Source: Siphonodentalium dalli
Lineage: Eukaryota > Mollusca > Scaphopoda > Gadilida > Siphonodentaliidae
Direction of reading: 5' to 3'
DNA: 64,000 nt
Assembly (NCBI GenBank): GCA_032622095.1
Contig: CP136065.1
Location: 64,277,094 to 64,341,093, forward strand
Under the pieces are notes generated by a model. It saw only the letters and a program-made list of their open reading frames with translations, ran no database searches and was not told where the DNA came from. This document shows positions 21,823 through 30,562 of the stretch, piece by piece (within the stretch, counting starts at the first letter, position 1; every line of letters begins with the position of its first letter). Made by a program: the position numbers and the translations under genes.

Positions 21823-23265
21823 ATGACTCAACCTAAACGTGGAAAAACTAACCGCCCAGAGCGGCAAAAAGACCAGGCTTATTTAGACCATTCAAATCTA
21901 GTAAAGTTGCTATACAAAATTCTACAACTTTGGCACCATATTAATTTTTTACAGGACCGTTTGGAGAAGAAGGTCCTTCCGAAAGGCTTTTCGGCCATCG
22001 TTGAGTCAGGGCGAAAGAAGACATTCCGACCAGTGCTCCCCTGTGACGATGTCTTCAATTCGCTTAAAGCGGACGCTTTTCAGTGGGGTTTAAACTCCAT
22101 GAAAACTTTGGTAAATTATTATCGGAAAACGGAATCAGAAATTGAAGTCAAGGTTCTTTCGGCTCTTTCTTCTAAAACCCTTGACTTCGACCGAGCACGT
22201 GACACGGCATTAAAATGGGGACTGAAGAATTTTGGCACCAAATTAACTAATGAGACAAAATCAAAGTTCTTGAGCATCTGTGGTAATCTTCAGTCCTCGA
22301 TAGGTACACGAGTTGGCGTCCAAACTCATACAAACAAACGTGGTCGGTCACCCTCCCCTCCCCCACTAATCGCTCGCCAGCTTCAATTTCAGGATAGTCC
22401 AGCCAGGGATCCGACAACGCTGTCGTCTGTGAGATCCACACCAAAACGCGTCAAAGCCACACCACAGCCACAGAGACCTGCACCAAAACCACGGACGTCA
22501 CGCATATCCACTCCACCAAATACATCACTTCAAAATTCACCAGCCAAGAAAACAACACCACCAAAGCACATCTCTTCCAGCCCTCCTTCGCCTGTTGGTT
22601 CCATTGCTTCGATGACATCGCCAGCGATTTCAACATCATCACCATCGTATGCCGAGGTATTATCAACATCACCTAAGGTATCCAAATTTTATAAATTTCG
22701 TCAACCTGGCCCTAAGAAGGATTGGTCCTTCCCTAAACAGATAAAAAACCCTGTTGTTATTTTAGGCTCTTCTAATGTGTCCCGGATCGATGTCGATCCT
22801 CCCAAAAATGTTTGTATTGCTTCTTACCCAGGTGGCAATTTAGGTCATTTCTGCAACATGGCCCACAAACTGAAATCGAAGCCAGAAAAGACACCTCGAC
22901 ACGTCATCATCAACATTGGCATCAACAACCGAGAGGACTGGAAGACAGACAACGACAAAGGCAAAACAGCAGGCACCACAGCTAAAAGCAGGGTAACTAA
23001 CATGGTCAGTAATTTCCGAAAAGTTTTTCCTAATGCGACACTTCATTTTCAGGAAATAAATATCTCATTCAGTTTAGATTCTAGGGACCAGGATGTTCTG
23101 CGTGCCATTAACAGCCAAGCTCGTCAGACACAGAACCTCAAGGTCATACAGGCAATACCCCCCCGCGACTTTCACGTGGAGAATGACAACATCCACTGGA
23201 CATCACAGACGGCGGCGAAAATCTACCAAGGCTGGACCAACATCTTTAAAGGTCATTTAAACTAA
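21823..23265 (+). CDS. Penelope-like element ORF1 with SGNH/GDSL-hydrolase-like domain (unit 2)
   Basis: 480 residues, starting at the first ATG after the leader. Residues 1-170 are basic and helical-looking with no domain I recognise. Residues ~172-295 are Pro/Ser/Thr-rich and probably disordered (SPSPPPL, repeated TPP and SPP). Residues ~308-475 look like an SGNH hydrolase: block I GSSNVSR (G315, candidate nucleophile S317; the usual Asp of GDS is Ser), block II YPGGNLGHF, block III INIGINNRED (matches GxND) and a DxxH block V (D455, H458). Esterase-type ORF1 proteins are known in CR1 LINEs and in giant Penelope-related terminons. The stop codon directly follows a slippery heptamer, so a fraction of ribosomes should continue into the RT frame. 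Whether it is a nucleocapsid-like protein or an active esterase is unknown. Confidence 0.85.
   Translation: MTQPKRGKTNRPERQKDQAYLDHSNLVKLLYKILQLWHHINFLQDRLEKKVLPKGFSAIVESGRKKTFRPVLPCDDVFNSLKADAFQWGLNSMKTLVNYYRKTESEIEVKVLSALSSKTLDFDRARDTALKWGLKNFGTKLTNETKSKFLSICGNLQSSIGTRVGVQTHTNKRGRSPSPPPLIARQLQFQDSPARDPTTLSSVRSTPKRVKATPQPQRPAPKPRTSRISTPPNTSLQNSPAKKTTPPKHISSSPPSPVGSIASMTSPAISTSSPSYAEVLSTSPKVSKFYKFRQPGPKKDWSFPKQIKNPVVILGSSNVSRIDVDPPKNVCIASYPGGNLGHFCNMAHKLKSKPEKTPRHVIINIGINNREDWKTDNDKGKTAGTTAKSRVTNMVSNFRKVFPNATLHFQEINISFSLDSRDQDVLRAINSQARQTQNLKVIQAIPPRDFHVENDNIHWTSQTAAKIYQGWTNIFKGHLN
23256..23262 (+). promoter_or_regulatory. -1 ribosomal frameshift site T TTA AAC (unit 2)
   Basis: In the ORF1 frame the codons are cat tta aac taa, so the heptamer X XXY YYZ is T TTA AAC, one of the most efficient known -1 slippery sites. 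ORF2 lies in the -1 frame, open only from 23250, so the two frames overlap by 16 nt and the heptamer falls inside this overlap. Six nt downstream, CTCAG plus GG (23269-23273, 23276-23277) can pair with CCTGAG and its preceding C (about 23341-23347), enclosing a hairpin TCTCGG/CCGAGA (23303-23316). The structure was drawn by hand. Identical in unit 3. Confidence 0.8.
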
Positions 23266-25628
23266 TTCCTCAGAAGGGCATCAGCCATGCGGAAAGAGTC
23301 GGTCTCGGCACCGAGATAGTCAATCTTGTACCCGATCTTTCCCTGAGCGCTGGTGAGAAATCAATACTTAGGTATGGTCTAACCTTTGTTCCTACCCCAC
23401 CCGATCTCAAAGAAACACCACATGTTGTTGAGACGGAGGATGGAACATTGGTTTTACCAGACTCTATGTATGCCATGGAAATGAACGGCGGTCCAGCAAG
23501 CATGCAATTTAGGGAAGTAACAGCTATGGCTGATTTCTTTCGCAATTCGACAGGTTTAAAAGATCAATTTAAAGAACCTTCGATATGGACCCCCTCTGAT
23601 CGCCAGATTGACCACTCCATTCCCGAGGTCGCTGGCTTAGTCAAAACCGACATCACAAATTTACCAAAATTTCACAACGAGGATAACCTCACTAAAGTTG
23701 AAAGAACTGCACTAAAAACTCTTCGCAGCAATAAAAACATTGTAATCAAACCTTGTGACAAAGGCAGCTCGCTCGTCATCATGTCTAAAGAAAATTACAT
23801 TCTAGAAGCGACGCGCCAATTAAGCAACACTAAATATTACAAACCATTGGATGAGCCAATTTGGAAATCCAATGTTTTAAAATTCAATCTCATTCTCAAA
23901 AGCTTGCTGGACCAGGACGTTTTAAAGAAAAAACATGTTCAGTATCTAATTGCAAAACCTGAATCCAATAATAGGACATTTTATTTGCTACCTAAAATAC
24001 ACAAACCTTTGAGCTGTTGGACTAATCCATACACACCACCCGGTCGCCCCATCATCAGCGACGTGGCTTCGGAGTCGTACCACATTTCGGAGTTTATTGA
24101 TTTCTATTTGAAACCAATTGCTACCCGCCATCCGAGCTATCTAAAAGACACGGAGGACTTCCTCATTAAATTGTCGAAAATTGAAGTTCCATCTTCTGCT
24201 TACCTAATTAGTCTCGACGTGGAATCTATGTATACAAATATTGGAATCGATGCCGGATTAAAGTCAATTAAGAATGCATTTGATTTCCACCATGATCCTC
24301 ATAGACCTGGAGATGAACTACTTCAATTATTAGAACTTTCTCTTAAAGGGAATGACTTTGAATTTAATGGACGATATTATTTACAGGTCTCCGGCTGCAG
24401 TATGGGCAAGAAGTTTAGTCCTAATTTTGCCTCAATTTTTGTTGCAGAGTGGGAGAAAGGCGCCCTGGCCAAATCTGATAAACAACCATTAGCCTATTAT
24501 AGATTCTTGGACGACATATTTATCATTTGGACTCATGGTCTGGATGAGTTTAGGGTGTTCTTGGACATCTTGAACAGTCATGACGAATCAATCAAACTCA
24601 AAGAATCAATATCGCAAACCAGCATTGATTTCCTTGATTTAACAATATTTAAGGGCCCACAATTTACATCATGCAACATTTTAGATACAAAACTTTTTAC
24701 GAAACCAACGGATTCTCACCAGCTACTTCATCGTAAATCTTTCCATCCGCCAAAACTTTTCAATGGATTGATTAAATCTCAAATCATTCGATATCACCGG
24801 AACTGCACGAACAGAAGCGACCTAAATCAAGCTTGTTCAGTGCTTTTCCAGGCTTTACGACCGCGCGGCTACTCTAGTAGATTACTGCGCCAAGTAAAGT
24901 CCGAAACTCTCAGAGAATTGAACTCGTCACGCCATGACCCAACATCGACTGAACCAACAAGGATACGGCACAACCGGCCGGTGTTGGGTAATGGTTCAGC
25001 CTCATTTTGTCACAAAAAACGATGTTACATCAATACAATAGGATATATCAATACTAGTAACACTTTCACCAGCGAACAAACACGCATATCGTATCAAATG
25101 CATAGCGAACTTAATTGTGATTCTAAAAATGTAATTTACTTAATCACATGCAAAAGATGCCGTATACAATATGTTGGACAAACAAAAACCTCTCTCAAAG
25201 TTAGAATGTCTAATCATCTTTCCAGTGTTCGCAAAAAACTCGACATGCAAATTTCCGATCATTTCAACTCATCTAATCATGACATTAAATCCCATTTCAG
25301 CTTTCAGCCAATAGAACAGACACCAATTCTAGCCGACGAAGACCAAACCGATTCAATACGCCTAGAACGCGAAAATCATTGGATGGGCGTACTTAAAACA
25401 TATCTTCCGTTCGGACTTAACATTGACTACAAAGGTGTTTCTCGAAATTTCTTGTGCTTTCCTCTGATCTACAATCGTAGAAATGTTGAAATCGCAAACA
25501 TTTTCAGAAAAAACTTTGCATTATTAAACACTAAATTGACCGAGCCTCTCGACAAACGGGTTATTATTGCCTACAAGAAAAATCCCAGTTTGAGAGATAT
25601 GCTCGTTCGATCTAGACTCAGACCTTGA
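23262..25628 (+). CDS. Penelope-like reverse transcriptase with C-terminal GIY-YIG endonuclease (unit 2, -1 frame)
   Basis: 788 residues counted from the frameshift joint; the joined product with ORF1 would be about 1,268 aa. The frame has no ATG before the conserved N-terminal Penelope motif (residues ~21-46, IVNLVPDLSLSAGEKS), and an in-frame stop lies at 23247-23249, so independent initiation is unlikely. Reverse transcriptase landmarks: IKPCDKGSS (D166), YLLPKIHKP (from 241), motif A LISLDVESMYTN (D319), motif B GCSMGKKFSPNFAS (from 378), motif C RFLDDIF (D417, D418), then FLDLTIF. A Cys/His linker (CHKKRC, CKRC) precedes the GIY-YIG core (VIY at 625-627, YVGQT at 637-641) with the following Arg (KVRMSNH) and Glu (LERENHW). 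The tail SLRDMLVRSRL is also typical of Penelope RTs. It should copy element RNA at nicks made by the endonuclease. All catalytic residues look intact. Confidence 0.93.
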   Translation, partial: LIPQKGISHAERVGLGTEIVNLVPDLSLSAGEKSILRYGLTFVPTPPDLKETPHVVETEDGTLVLPDSMYAMEMNGGPASMQFREVTAMADFFRNSTGLKDQFKEPSIWTPSDRQIDHSIPEVAGLVKTDITNLPKFHNEDNLTKVERTALKTLRSNKNIVIKPCDKGSSLVIMSKENYILEATRQLSNTKYYKPLDEPIWKSNVLKFNLILKSLLDQDVLKKKHVQYLIAKPESNNRTFYLLPKIHKPLSCWTNPYTPPGRPIISDVASESYHISEFIDFYLKPIATRHPSYLKDTEDFLIKLSKIEVPSSAYLISLDVESMYTNIGIDAGLKSIKNAFDFHHDPHRPGDELLQLLELSLKGNDFEFNGRYYLQVSGCSMGKKFSPNFASIFVAEWEKGALAKSDKQPLAYYRFLDDIFIIWTHGLDEFRVFLDILNSHDESIKLKESISQTSIDFLDLTIFKGPQFTSCNILDTKLFTKPTDSHQLLHRKSFHPPKLFNGLIKSQIIRYHRNCTNRSDLNQACSVLFQALRPRGYSSRLLRQVKSETLRELNSSRHDPTSTEPTRIRHNRPVLGNGSASFCHKKRCYINTIGYINTSNTFTSEQTRISYQMHSELNCDSKNVIYLITCKRCRIQYVGQTKTSLKVRMSNHLSSVRKKLDMQISDHFNSSNHDIKSHFSFQPIEQTPILADEDQTDSIRLERENHWMGVLKTYLPFGLNIDYKGVSRNFLCFPLIYNRRNVEIANIFRKNFALLNTKLTEPLDKRVIIAYKKNPSLRDMLVRSRLRP

Positions 25629-26225
25629 TTAACACGCAGTTCAATTAGCTTTTAGCTTATGTCAACACCATTATCCTTAGTTTGTGCTCAACACAATATT
25701 TTATGTCAATTTCCGACACAACCCAAACAAATTTAGCTAGTTCCATCTTTGAATGACAACAATGCTCAACAAATTATTCAATGTCAATTTCCGACACAAC
25801 CTAACAAAATTTATGTCAATTTCTGACACAACCTAACAAAATTTATGTCAATTTCCGACACAACCTAAAAAAATTTAGCTAGTTCCATAGAAATAATTAC
25901 ATAAGAAATCGGATTCCGACCTGTGCCCGCGCTCTCCACACTTTCAAAATATATATATCGCCTGTGCCAGGGATATCTTTTATTTCTATTTACTTAACAC
26001 ATATGTATTACTGTCTAATTGCGTACTGTCACTAGGATTTGGATTAGGGGCTTCCGGAAGCCATTACACAACCCATTAAGAACGCGCGATCTTAAATAAA
26101 CACGGGCGTCGTGACGGCGCCAAACATTTTGTATGCATTGTTTCACTGTTTGTTTTAAACAGGAACATAGCTGTTGACACGTCTCTCGAAACCCTGGAGC
26201 ACAATGGGAGCTTATCTCACACGGG

Positions 26226-26233
26226 TATATAAG
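26226..26233 (+). promoter_or_regulatory. TATA-like box in Penelope leader (unit 3)
   Basis: TATATAAG at the position equivalent to 21622-21629. In this unit it lies inside the array, so it could drive transcription of unit 3 from within the tandem. Confidence 0.4.
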
Positions 26234-26246
26234 ATCCATGGAAAAA

Positions 26247-26305
26247 CCTCAACATTCGAACCTAGCTTGCTTCCTGAAGAAGGTAATTCTACCGAAACGT
26301 TGAGG
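26247..26305 (+). ncRNA. Hammerhead-ribozyme-like fold (unit 3)
   Basis: Same elements as at 21643-21701: CCTCAAC ... CTGAAGA, GGTA/TACC hairpin, GAAA, GTTGAGG. With two folds 4,604 nt apart in the same orientation, a read-through transcript of the tandem could be cut into unit-length RNA if the fold is active. Confidence 0.55.
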
Positions 26306-26402
26306 CAACTTGACAGTGCGCTCCTAAGTACTTTTTTATTGTATATCTTCGCGTTCCGTTCTTTGTGTATTATATGTTACTAATCATTACCTTTATTCAC
26401 AG
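26283..26402 (+). other. Possible 120-nt intron in the Penelope 5' leader (unit 3)
   Basis: Donor-like GAAG|GTAATT and acceptor-like ctttattcacag as in unit 2. Only cDNA could decide whether it is spliced. Confidence 0.35.
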
Positions 26403-26426
26403 CCAAAATTCAAGTCCTGGATCAAA

Positions 26427-27869
26427 ATGACTCAACCTAAACGTGGAAAAACTAACCGCCCAGAGCGGCAAAAAGACCAGGCTTATTTAGACCATTCAAA
26501 TCTAGTAAAGTTGCTATACAAAATTCTACAACTTTGGCACCATATTAATTTTTTACAGGACCGTTTGGAGAAGAAGGTCCTTCCGAAAGGCTTTTCGGCC
26601 ATCGTTGAGTCAGGGCGAAAGAAGACATTCCGACCAGTGCTCCCCTGTGACGATGTCTTCAATTCGCTTAAAGCGGACGCTTTTCAGTGGGGTTTAAACT
26701 CCATGAAAACTTTGGTAAATTATTATCGGAAAACGGAATCAGAAATTGAAGTCAAGGTTCTTTCGGCTCTTTCTTCTAAAACCCTTGACTTCGACCGAGC
26801 ACGTGACACGGCATTAAAATGGGGACTGAAGAATTTTGGCACCAAATTAACTAATGAGACAAAATCAAAGTTCTTGAGCATCTGTGGTAATCTTCAGTCC
26901 TCGATAGGTACACGAGTTGGCGTCCAAACTCATACAAACAAACGTGGTCGGTCACCCTCCCCTCCCCCACTAATCGCTCGCCAGCTTCAATTTCAGGATA
27001 GTCCAGCCAGGGATCCGACAACGCTGTCGTCTGTGAGATCCACACCAAAACGCGTCAAAGCCACACCACAGCCACAGAGACCTGCACCAAAACCACGGAC
27101 GTCACGCATATCCACTCCACCAAATACATCACTTCAAAATTCACCAGCCAAGAAAACAACACCACCAAAGCACATCTCTTCCAGCCCTCCTTCGCCTGTT
27201 GGTTCCATTGCTTCGATGACATCGCCAGCGATTTCAACATCATCACCATCGTATGCCGAGGTATTATCAACATCACCTAAGGTATCCAAATTTTATAAAT
27301 TTCGTCAACCTGGCCCTAAGAAGGATTGGTCCTTCCCTAAACAGATAAAAAACCCTGTTGTTATTTTAGGCTCTTCTAATGTGTCCCGGATCGATGTCGA
27401 TCCTCCCAAAAATGTTTGTATTGCTTCTTACCCAGGTGGCAATTTAGGTCATTTCTGCAACATGGCCCACAAACTGAAATCGAAGCCAGAAAAGACACCT
27501 CGACACGTCATCATCAACATTGGCATCAACAACCGAGAGGACTGGAAGACAGACAACGACAAAGGCAAAACAGCAGGCACCACAGCTAAAAGCAGGGTAA
27601 CTAACATGGTCAGTAATTTCCGAAAAGTTTTTCCTAATGCGACACTTCATTTTCAGGAAATAAATATCTCATTCAGTTTAGATTCTAGGGACCAGGATGT
27701 TCTGCGTGCCATTAACAGCCAAGCTCGTCAGACACAGAACCTCAAGGTCATACAGGCAATACCCCCCCGCGACTTTCACGTGGAGAATGACAACATCCAC
27801 TGGACATCACAGACGGCGGCGAAAATCTACCAAGGCTGGACCAACATCTTTAAAGGTCATTTAAACTAA
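26427..27869 (+). CDS. Penelope-like element ORF1 with SGNH/GDSL-hydrolase-like domain (unit 3)
   Basis: Translation identical to the ORF1 at 21823-23265 over all 480 residues, including S317, block III GINN and the D455/H458 pair. Intact, with its stop right after the slippery heptamer at 27860-27866. Two intact, identical copies imply that the SGNH-like domain has not had time to decay since duplication. Confidence 0.85.
   Translation: MTQPKRGKTNRPERQKDQAYLDHSNLVKLLYKILQLWHHINFLQDRLEKKVLPKGFSAIVESGRKKTFRPVLPCDDVFNSLKADAFQWGLNSMKTLVNYYRKTESEIEVKVLSALSSKTLDFDRARDTALKWGLKNFGTKLTNETKSKFLSICGNLQSSIGTRVGVQTHTNKRGRSPSPPPLIARQLQFQDSPARDPTTLSSVRSTPKRVKATPQPQRPAPKPRTSRISTPPNTSLQNSPAKKTTPPKHISSSPPSPVGSIASMTSPAISTSSPSYAEVLSTSPKVSKFYKFRQPGPKKDWSFPKQIKNPVVILGSSNVSRIDVDPPKNVCIASYPGGNLGHFCNMAHKLKSKPEKTPRHVIINIGINNREDWKTDNDKGKTAGTTAKSRVTNMVSNFRKVFPNATLHFQEINISFSLDSRDQDVLRAINSQARQTQNLKVIQAIPPRDFHVENDNIHWTSQTAAKIYQGWTNIFKGHLN
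27860..27866 (+). promoter_or_regulatory. -1 ribosomal frameshift site T TTA AAC (unit 3)
   Basis: Same heptamer, same codon phase (cat tta aac taa) and same downstream sequence as at 23256-23262. Confidence 0.8.
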
Positions 27870-30232
27870 TTCCTCAGAAGGGCATCAGCCATGCGGAAAG
27901 AGTCGGTCTCGGCACCGAGATAGTCAATCTTGTACCCGATCTTTCCCTGAGCGCTGGTGAGAAATCAATACTTAGGTATGGTCTAACCTTTGTTCCTACC
28001 CCACCCGATCTCAAAGAAACACCACATGTTGTTGAGACGGAGGATGGAACATTGGTTTTACCAGACTCTATGTATGCCATGGAAATGAACGGCGGTCCAG
28101 CAAGCATGCAATTTAGGGAAGTAACAGCTATGGCTGATTTCTTTCGCAATTCGACAGGTTTAAAAGATCAATTTAAAGAACCTTCGATATGGACCCCCTC
28201 TGATCGCCAGATTGACCACTCCATTCCCGAGGTCGCTGGCTTAGTCAAAACCGACATCACAAATTTACCAAAATTTCACAACGAGGATAACCTCACTAAA
28301 GTTGAAAGAACTGCACTAAAAACTCTTCGCAGCAATAAAAACATTGTAATCAAACCTTGTGACAAAGGCAGCTCGCTCGTCATCATGTCTAAAGAAAATT
28401 ACATTCTAGAAGCGACGCGCCAATTAAGCAACACTAAATATTACAAACCATTGGATGAGCCAATTTGGAAATCCAATGTTTTAAAATTCAATCTCATTCT
28501 CAAAAGCTTGCTGGACCAGGACGTTTTAAAGAAAAAACATGTTCAGTATCTAATTGCAAAACCTGAATCCAATAATAGGACATTTTATTTGCTACCTAAA
28601 ATACACAAACCTTTGAGCTGTTGGACTAATCCATACACACCACCCGGTCGCCCCATCATCAGCGACGTGGCTTCGGAGTCGTACCACATTTCGGAGTTTA
28701 TTGATTTCTATTTGAAACCAATTGCTACCCGCCATCCGAGCTATCTAAAAGACACGGAGGACTTCCTCATTAAATTGTCGAAAATTGAAGTTCCATCTTC
28801 TGCTTACCTAATTAGTCTCGACGTGGAATCTATGTATACAAATATTGGATTCGATGCCGGATTAAAGTCAATTAAGAATGCATTTGATTTCCACCATGAT
28901 CCTCATAGACCTGGAGATGAACTACTTCAATTATTAGAACTTTCTCTTAAAGGGAATGACTTTGAATTTAATGGACGATATTATTTACAGGTCTCCGGCT
29001 GCAGTATGGGCAAGAAGTTTAGTCCTAATTTTGCCTCAATTTTTGTTGCAGAGTGGGAGAAAGGCGCCCTGGCCAAATCTGATAAACAACCATTAGCCTA
29101 TTATAGATTCTTGGACGACATATTTATCATTTGGACTCATGGTCTGGATGAGTTTAGGGTGTTCTTGGACATCTTGAACAGTCATGACGAATCAATCAAA
29201 CTCAAAGAATCAATATCGCAAACCAGCATTGATTTCCTTGATTTAACAATATTTAAGGGCCCACAATTTACATCATGCAACATTTTAGATACAAAACTTT
29301 TTACGAAACCAACGGATTCTCACCAGCTACTTCATCGTAAATCTTTCCATCCGCCAAAACTTTTCAATGGATTGATTAAATCTCAAATCATTCGATATCA
29401 CCGGAACTGCACGAACAGAAGCGACCTAAATCAAGCTTGTTCAGTGCTTTTCCAGGCTTTACGACCGCGCGGCTACTCTAGTAGATTACTGCGCCAAGTA
29501 AAGTCCGAAACTCTCAGAGAATTGAACTCGTCACGCCATGACCCAACATCGACTGAACCAACAAGGATACGGCACAACCGGCCGGTGTTGGGTAATGGTT
29601 CAGCCTCATTTTGTCACAAAAAACGATGTTACATCAATACAATAGGATATATCAATACTAGTAACACTTTCACCAGCGAACAAACACGCATATCGTATCA
29701 AATGCATAGCGAACTTAATTGTGATTCTAAAAATGTAATTTACTTAATCACATGCAAAAGATGCCGTATACAATATGTTGGACAAACAAAAACCTCTCTC
29801 AAAGTTAGAATGTCTAATCATCTTTCCAGTGTTCGCAAAAAACTCGACATGCAAATTTCCGATCATTTCAACTCATCTAATCATGACATTAAATCCCATT
29901 TCAGCTTTCAGCCAATAGAACAGACACCAATTCTAGCCGACGAAGACCAAACCGATTCAATACGCCTAGAACGCGAAAATCATTGGATGGGCGTACTTAA
30001 AACATATCTTCCGTTCGGACTTAACATTGACTACAAAGGTGTTTCTCGAAATTTCTTGTGCTTTCCTCTGATCTACAATCGTAGAAATGTTGAAATCGCA
30101 AACATTTTCAGAAAAAACTTTGCATTATTAAACACTAAATTGACCGAGCCTCTCGACAAACGGGTTATTATTGCCTACAAGAAAAATCCCAGTTTGAGAG
30201 ATATGCTCGTTCGATCTAGACTCAGACCTTGA
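27866..30232 (+). CDS. Penelope-like reverse transcriptase with C-terminal GIY-YIG endonuclease (unit 3, -1 frame)
   Basis: Identical in translation to the 23262-25628 frame except for one substitution: the residue after motif A is Phe (YTNIGFDAG) instead of Ile, caused by A-to-T at 28850. The catalytic Asp residues, motif B, the Cys pairs and the GIY-YIG core are unchanged, so the copy is probably as competent as unit 2. The truncated left copy has Ile, so the change is private to unit 3. Confidence 0.93.
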   Translation, partial: LIPQKGISHAERVGLGTEIVNLVPDLSLSAGEKSILRYGLTFVPTPPDLKETPHVVETEDGTLVLPDSMYAMEMNGGPASMQFREVTAMADFFRNSTGLKDQFKEPSIWTPSDRQIDHSIPEVAGLVKTDITNLPKFHNEDNLTKVERTALKTLRSNKNIVIKPCDKGSSLVIMSKENYILEATRQLSNTKYYKPLDEPIWKSNVLKFNLILKSLLDQDVLKKKHVQYLIAKPESNNRTFYLLPKIHKPLSCWTNPYTPPGRPIISDVASESYHISEFIDFYLKPIATRHPSYLKDTEDFLIKLSKIEVPSSAYLISLDVESMYTNIGFDAGLKSIKNAFDFHHDPHRPGDELLQLLELSLKGNDFEFNGRYYLQVSGCSMGKKFSPNFASIFVAEWEKGALAKSDKQPLAYYRFLDDIFIIWTHGLDEFRVFLDILNSHDESIKLKESISQTSIDFLDLTIFKGPQFTSCNILDTKLFTKPTDSHQLLHRKSFHPPKLFNGLIKSQIIRYHRNCTNRSDLNQACSVLFQALRPRGYSSRLLRQVKSETLRELNSSRHDPTSTEPTRIRHNRPVLGNGSASFCHKKRCYINTIGYINTSNTFTSEQTRISYQMHSELNCDSKNVIYLITCKRCRIQYVGQTKTSLKVRMSNHLSSVRKKLDMQISDHFNSSNHDIKSHFSFQPIEQTPILADEDQTDSIRLERENHWMGVLKTYLPFGLNIDYKGVSRNFLCFPLIYNRRNVEIANIFRKNFALLNTKLTEPLDKRVIIAYKKNPSLRDMLVRSRLRP

Positions 30233-30562
30233 TTAACACGCAGTTCAATTAGCTTTTAGCTTATGTCAACACCATTATCCTTAGTTTGTGCTCAACACAA
30301 TATTTTATGTCAATTTCCGACACAACCCAAACAAATTTAGCTAGTTCCATCTTTGAATGACAACAATGCTCAACAAATTATTCAATGTCAATTTCCGACA
30401 CAACCTAACAAAATTTATGTCAATTTCTGACACAACCTAACAAAATTTATGTCAATTTCCGACACAACCTAAAAAAATTTAGCTAGTTCCATAGAAATAA
30501 TTACATAAGAAATCGGATTCCGACCTGTGCCCGCGCTCTCCACACTTTCAAAATATATATAT

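Larger units (their letters stand above)
21355..25958 (+). mobile_element. Penelope-like element, full unit 2 (4,604 bp)
   Basis: Order: 5' leader (21355-21822) with TATA-like box, hammerhead-like fold and possible intron; ORF1 (21823-23265); ORF2 in the -1 frame (23262-25628); 3' UTR with short direct repeats (to 25958). The leader joins directly to the 3' UTR of the truncated copy. Confidence 0.9.
19278..30562 (+). mobile_element. Head-to-tail array of a Penelope-like retroelement (one truncated, two full units)
   Basis: Sequence repeats with an exact period of 4,604 bp. The left copy (19278-21354) is 5'-truncated, starting inside the reverse transcriptase frame. Units 21355-25958 and 25959-30562 are complete. 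The array starts abruptly at 19278 (attcaatctc) and stops at 30562 after an aaaatatatatat run, the same point where one unit passes to the next at 21354/21355. A 5'-truncated partial copy joined to full copies is typical of Penelope-like elements. Translations of the units are identical except one residue. Either the insertion is very recent or the array was homogenised or mis-assembled. Confidence 0.95.
25959..30562 (+). mobile_element. Penelope-like element, full unit 3 (4,604 bp)
   Basis: Same order as the preceding unit, each feature displaced by exactly 4,604 bp. The right end stops at the aaaatatatatat run and is followed by unrelated DNA (actgagaattctc). No target duplication was established: the left flank ends ...ctgtatat and the right begins actgagaa. 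Confidence 0.9.

Noticed and set aside
23448-23450. TTG as the start of the RT protein
   Set aside because: The conserved Penelope N-terminal motif lies upstream of it in the same open frame, so the protein must begin earlier, most simply through the frameshift.
22247-27650. Minus-strand frames within the Penelope units
   Set aside because: They mirror ORF1 codon structure in the opposite strand, are short and recur identically only because the units do.
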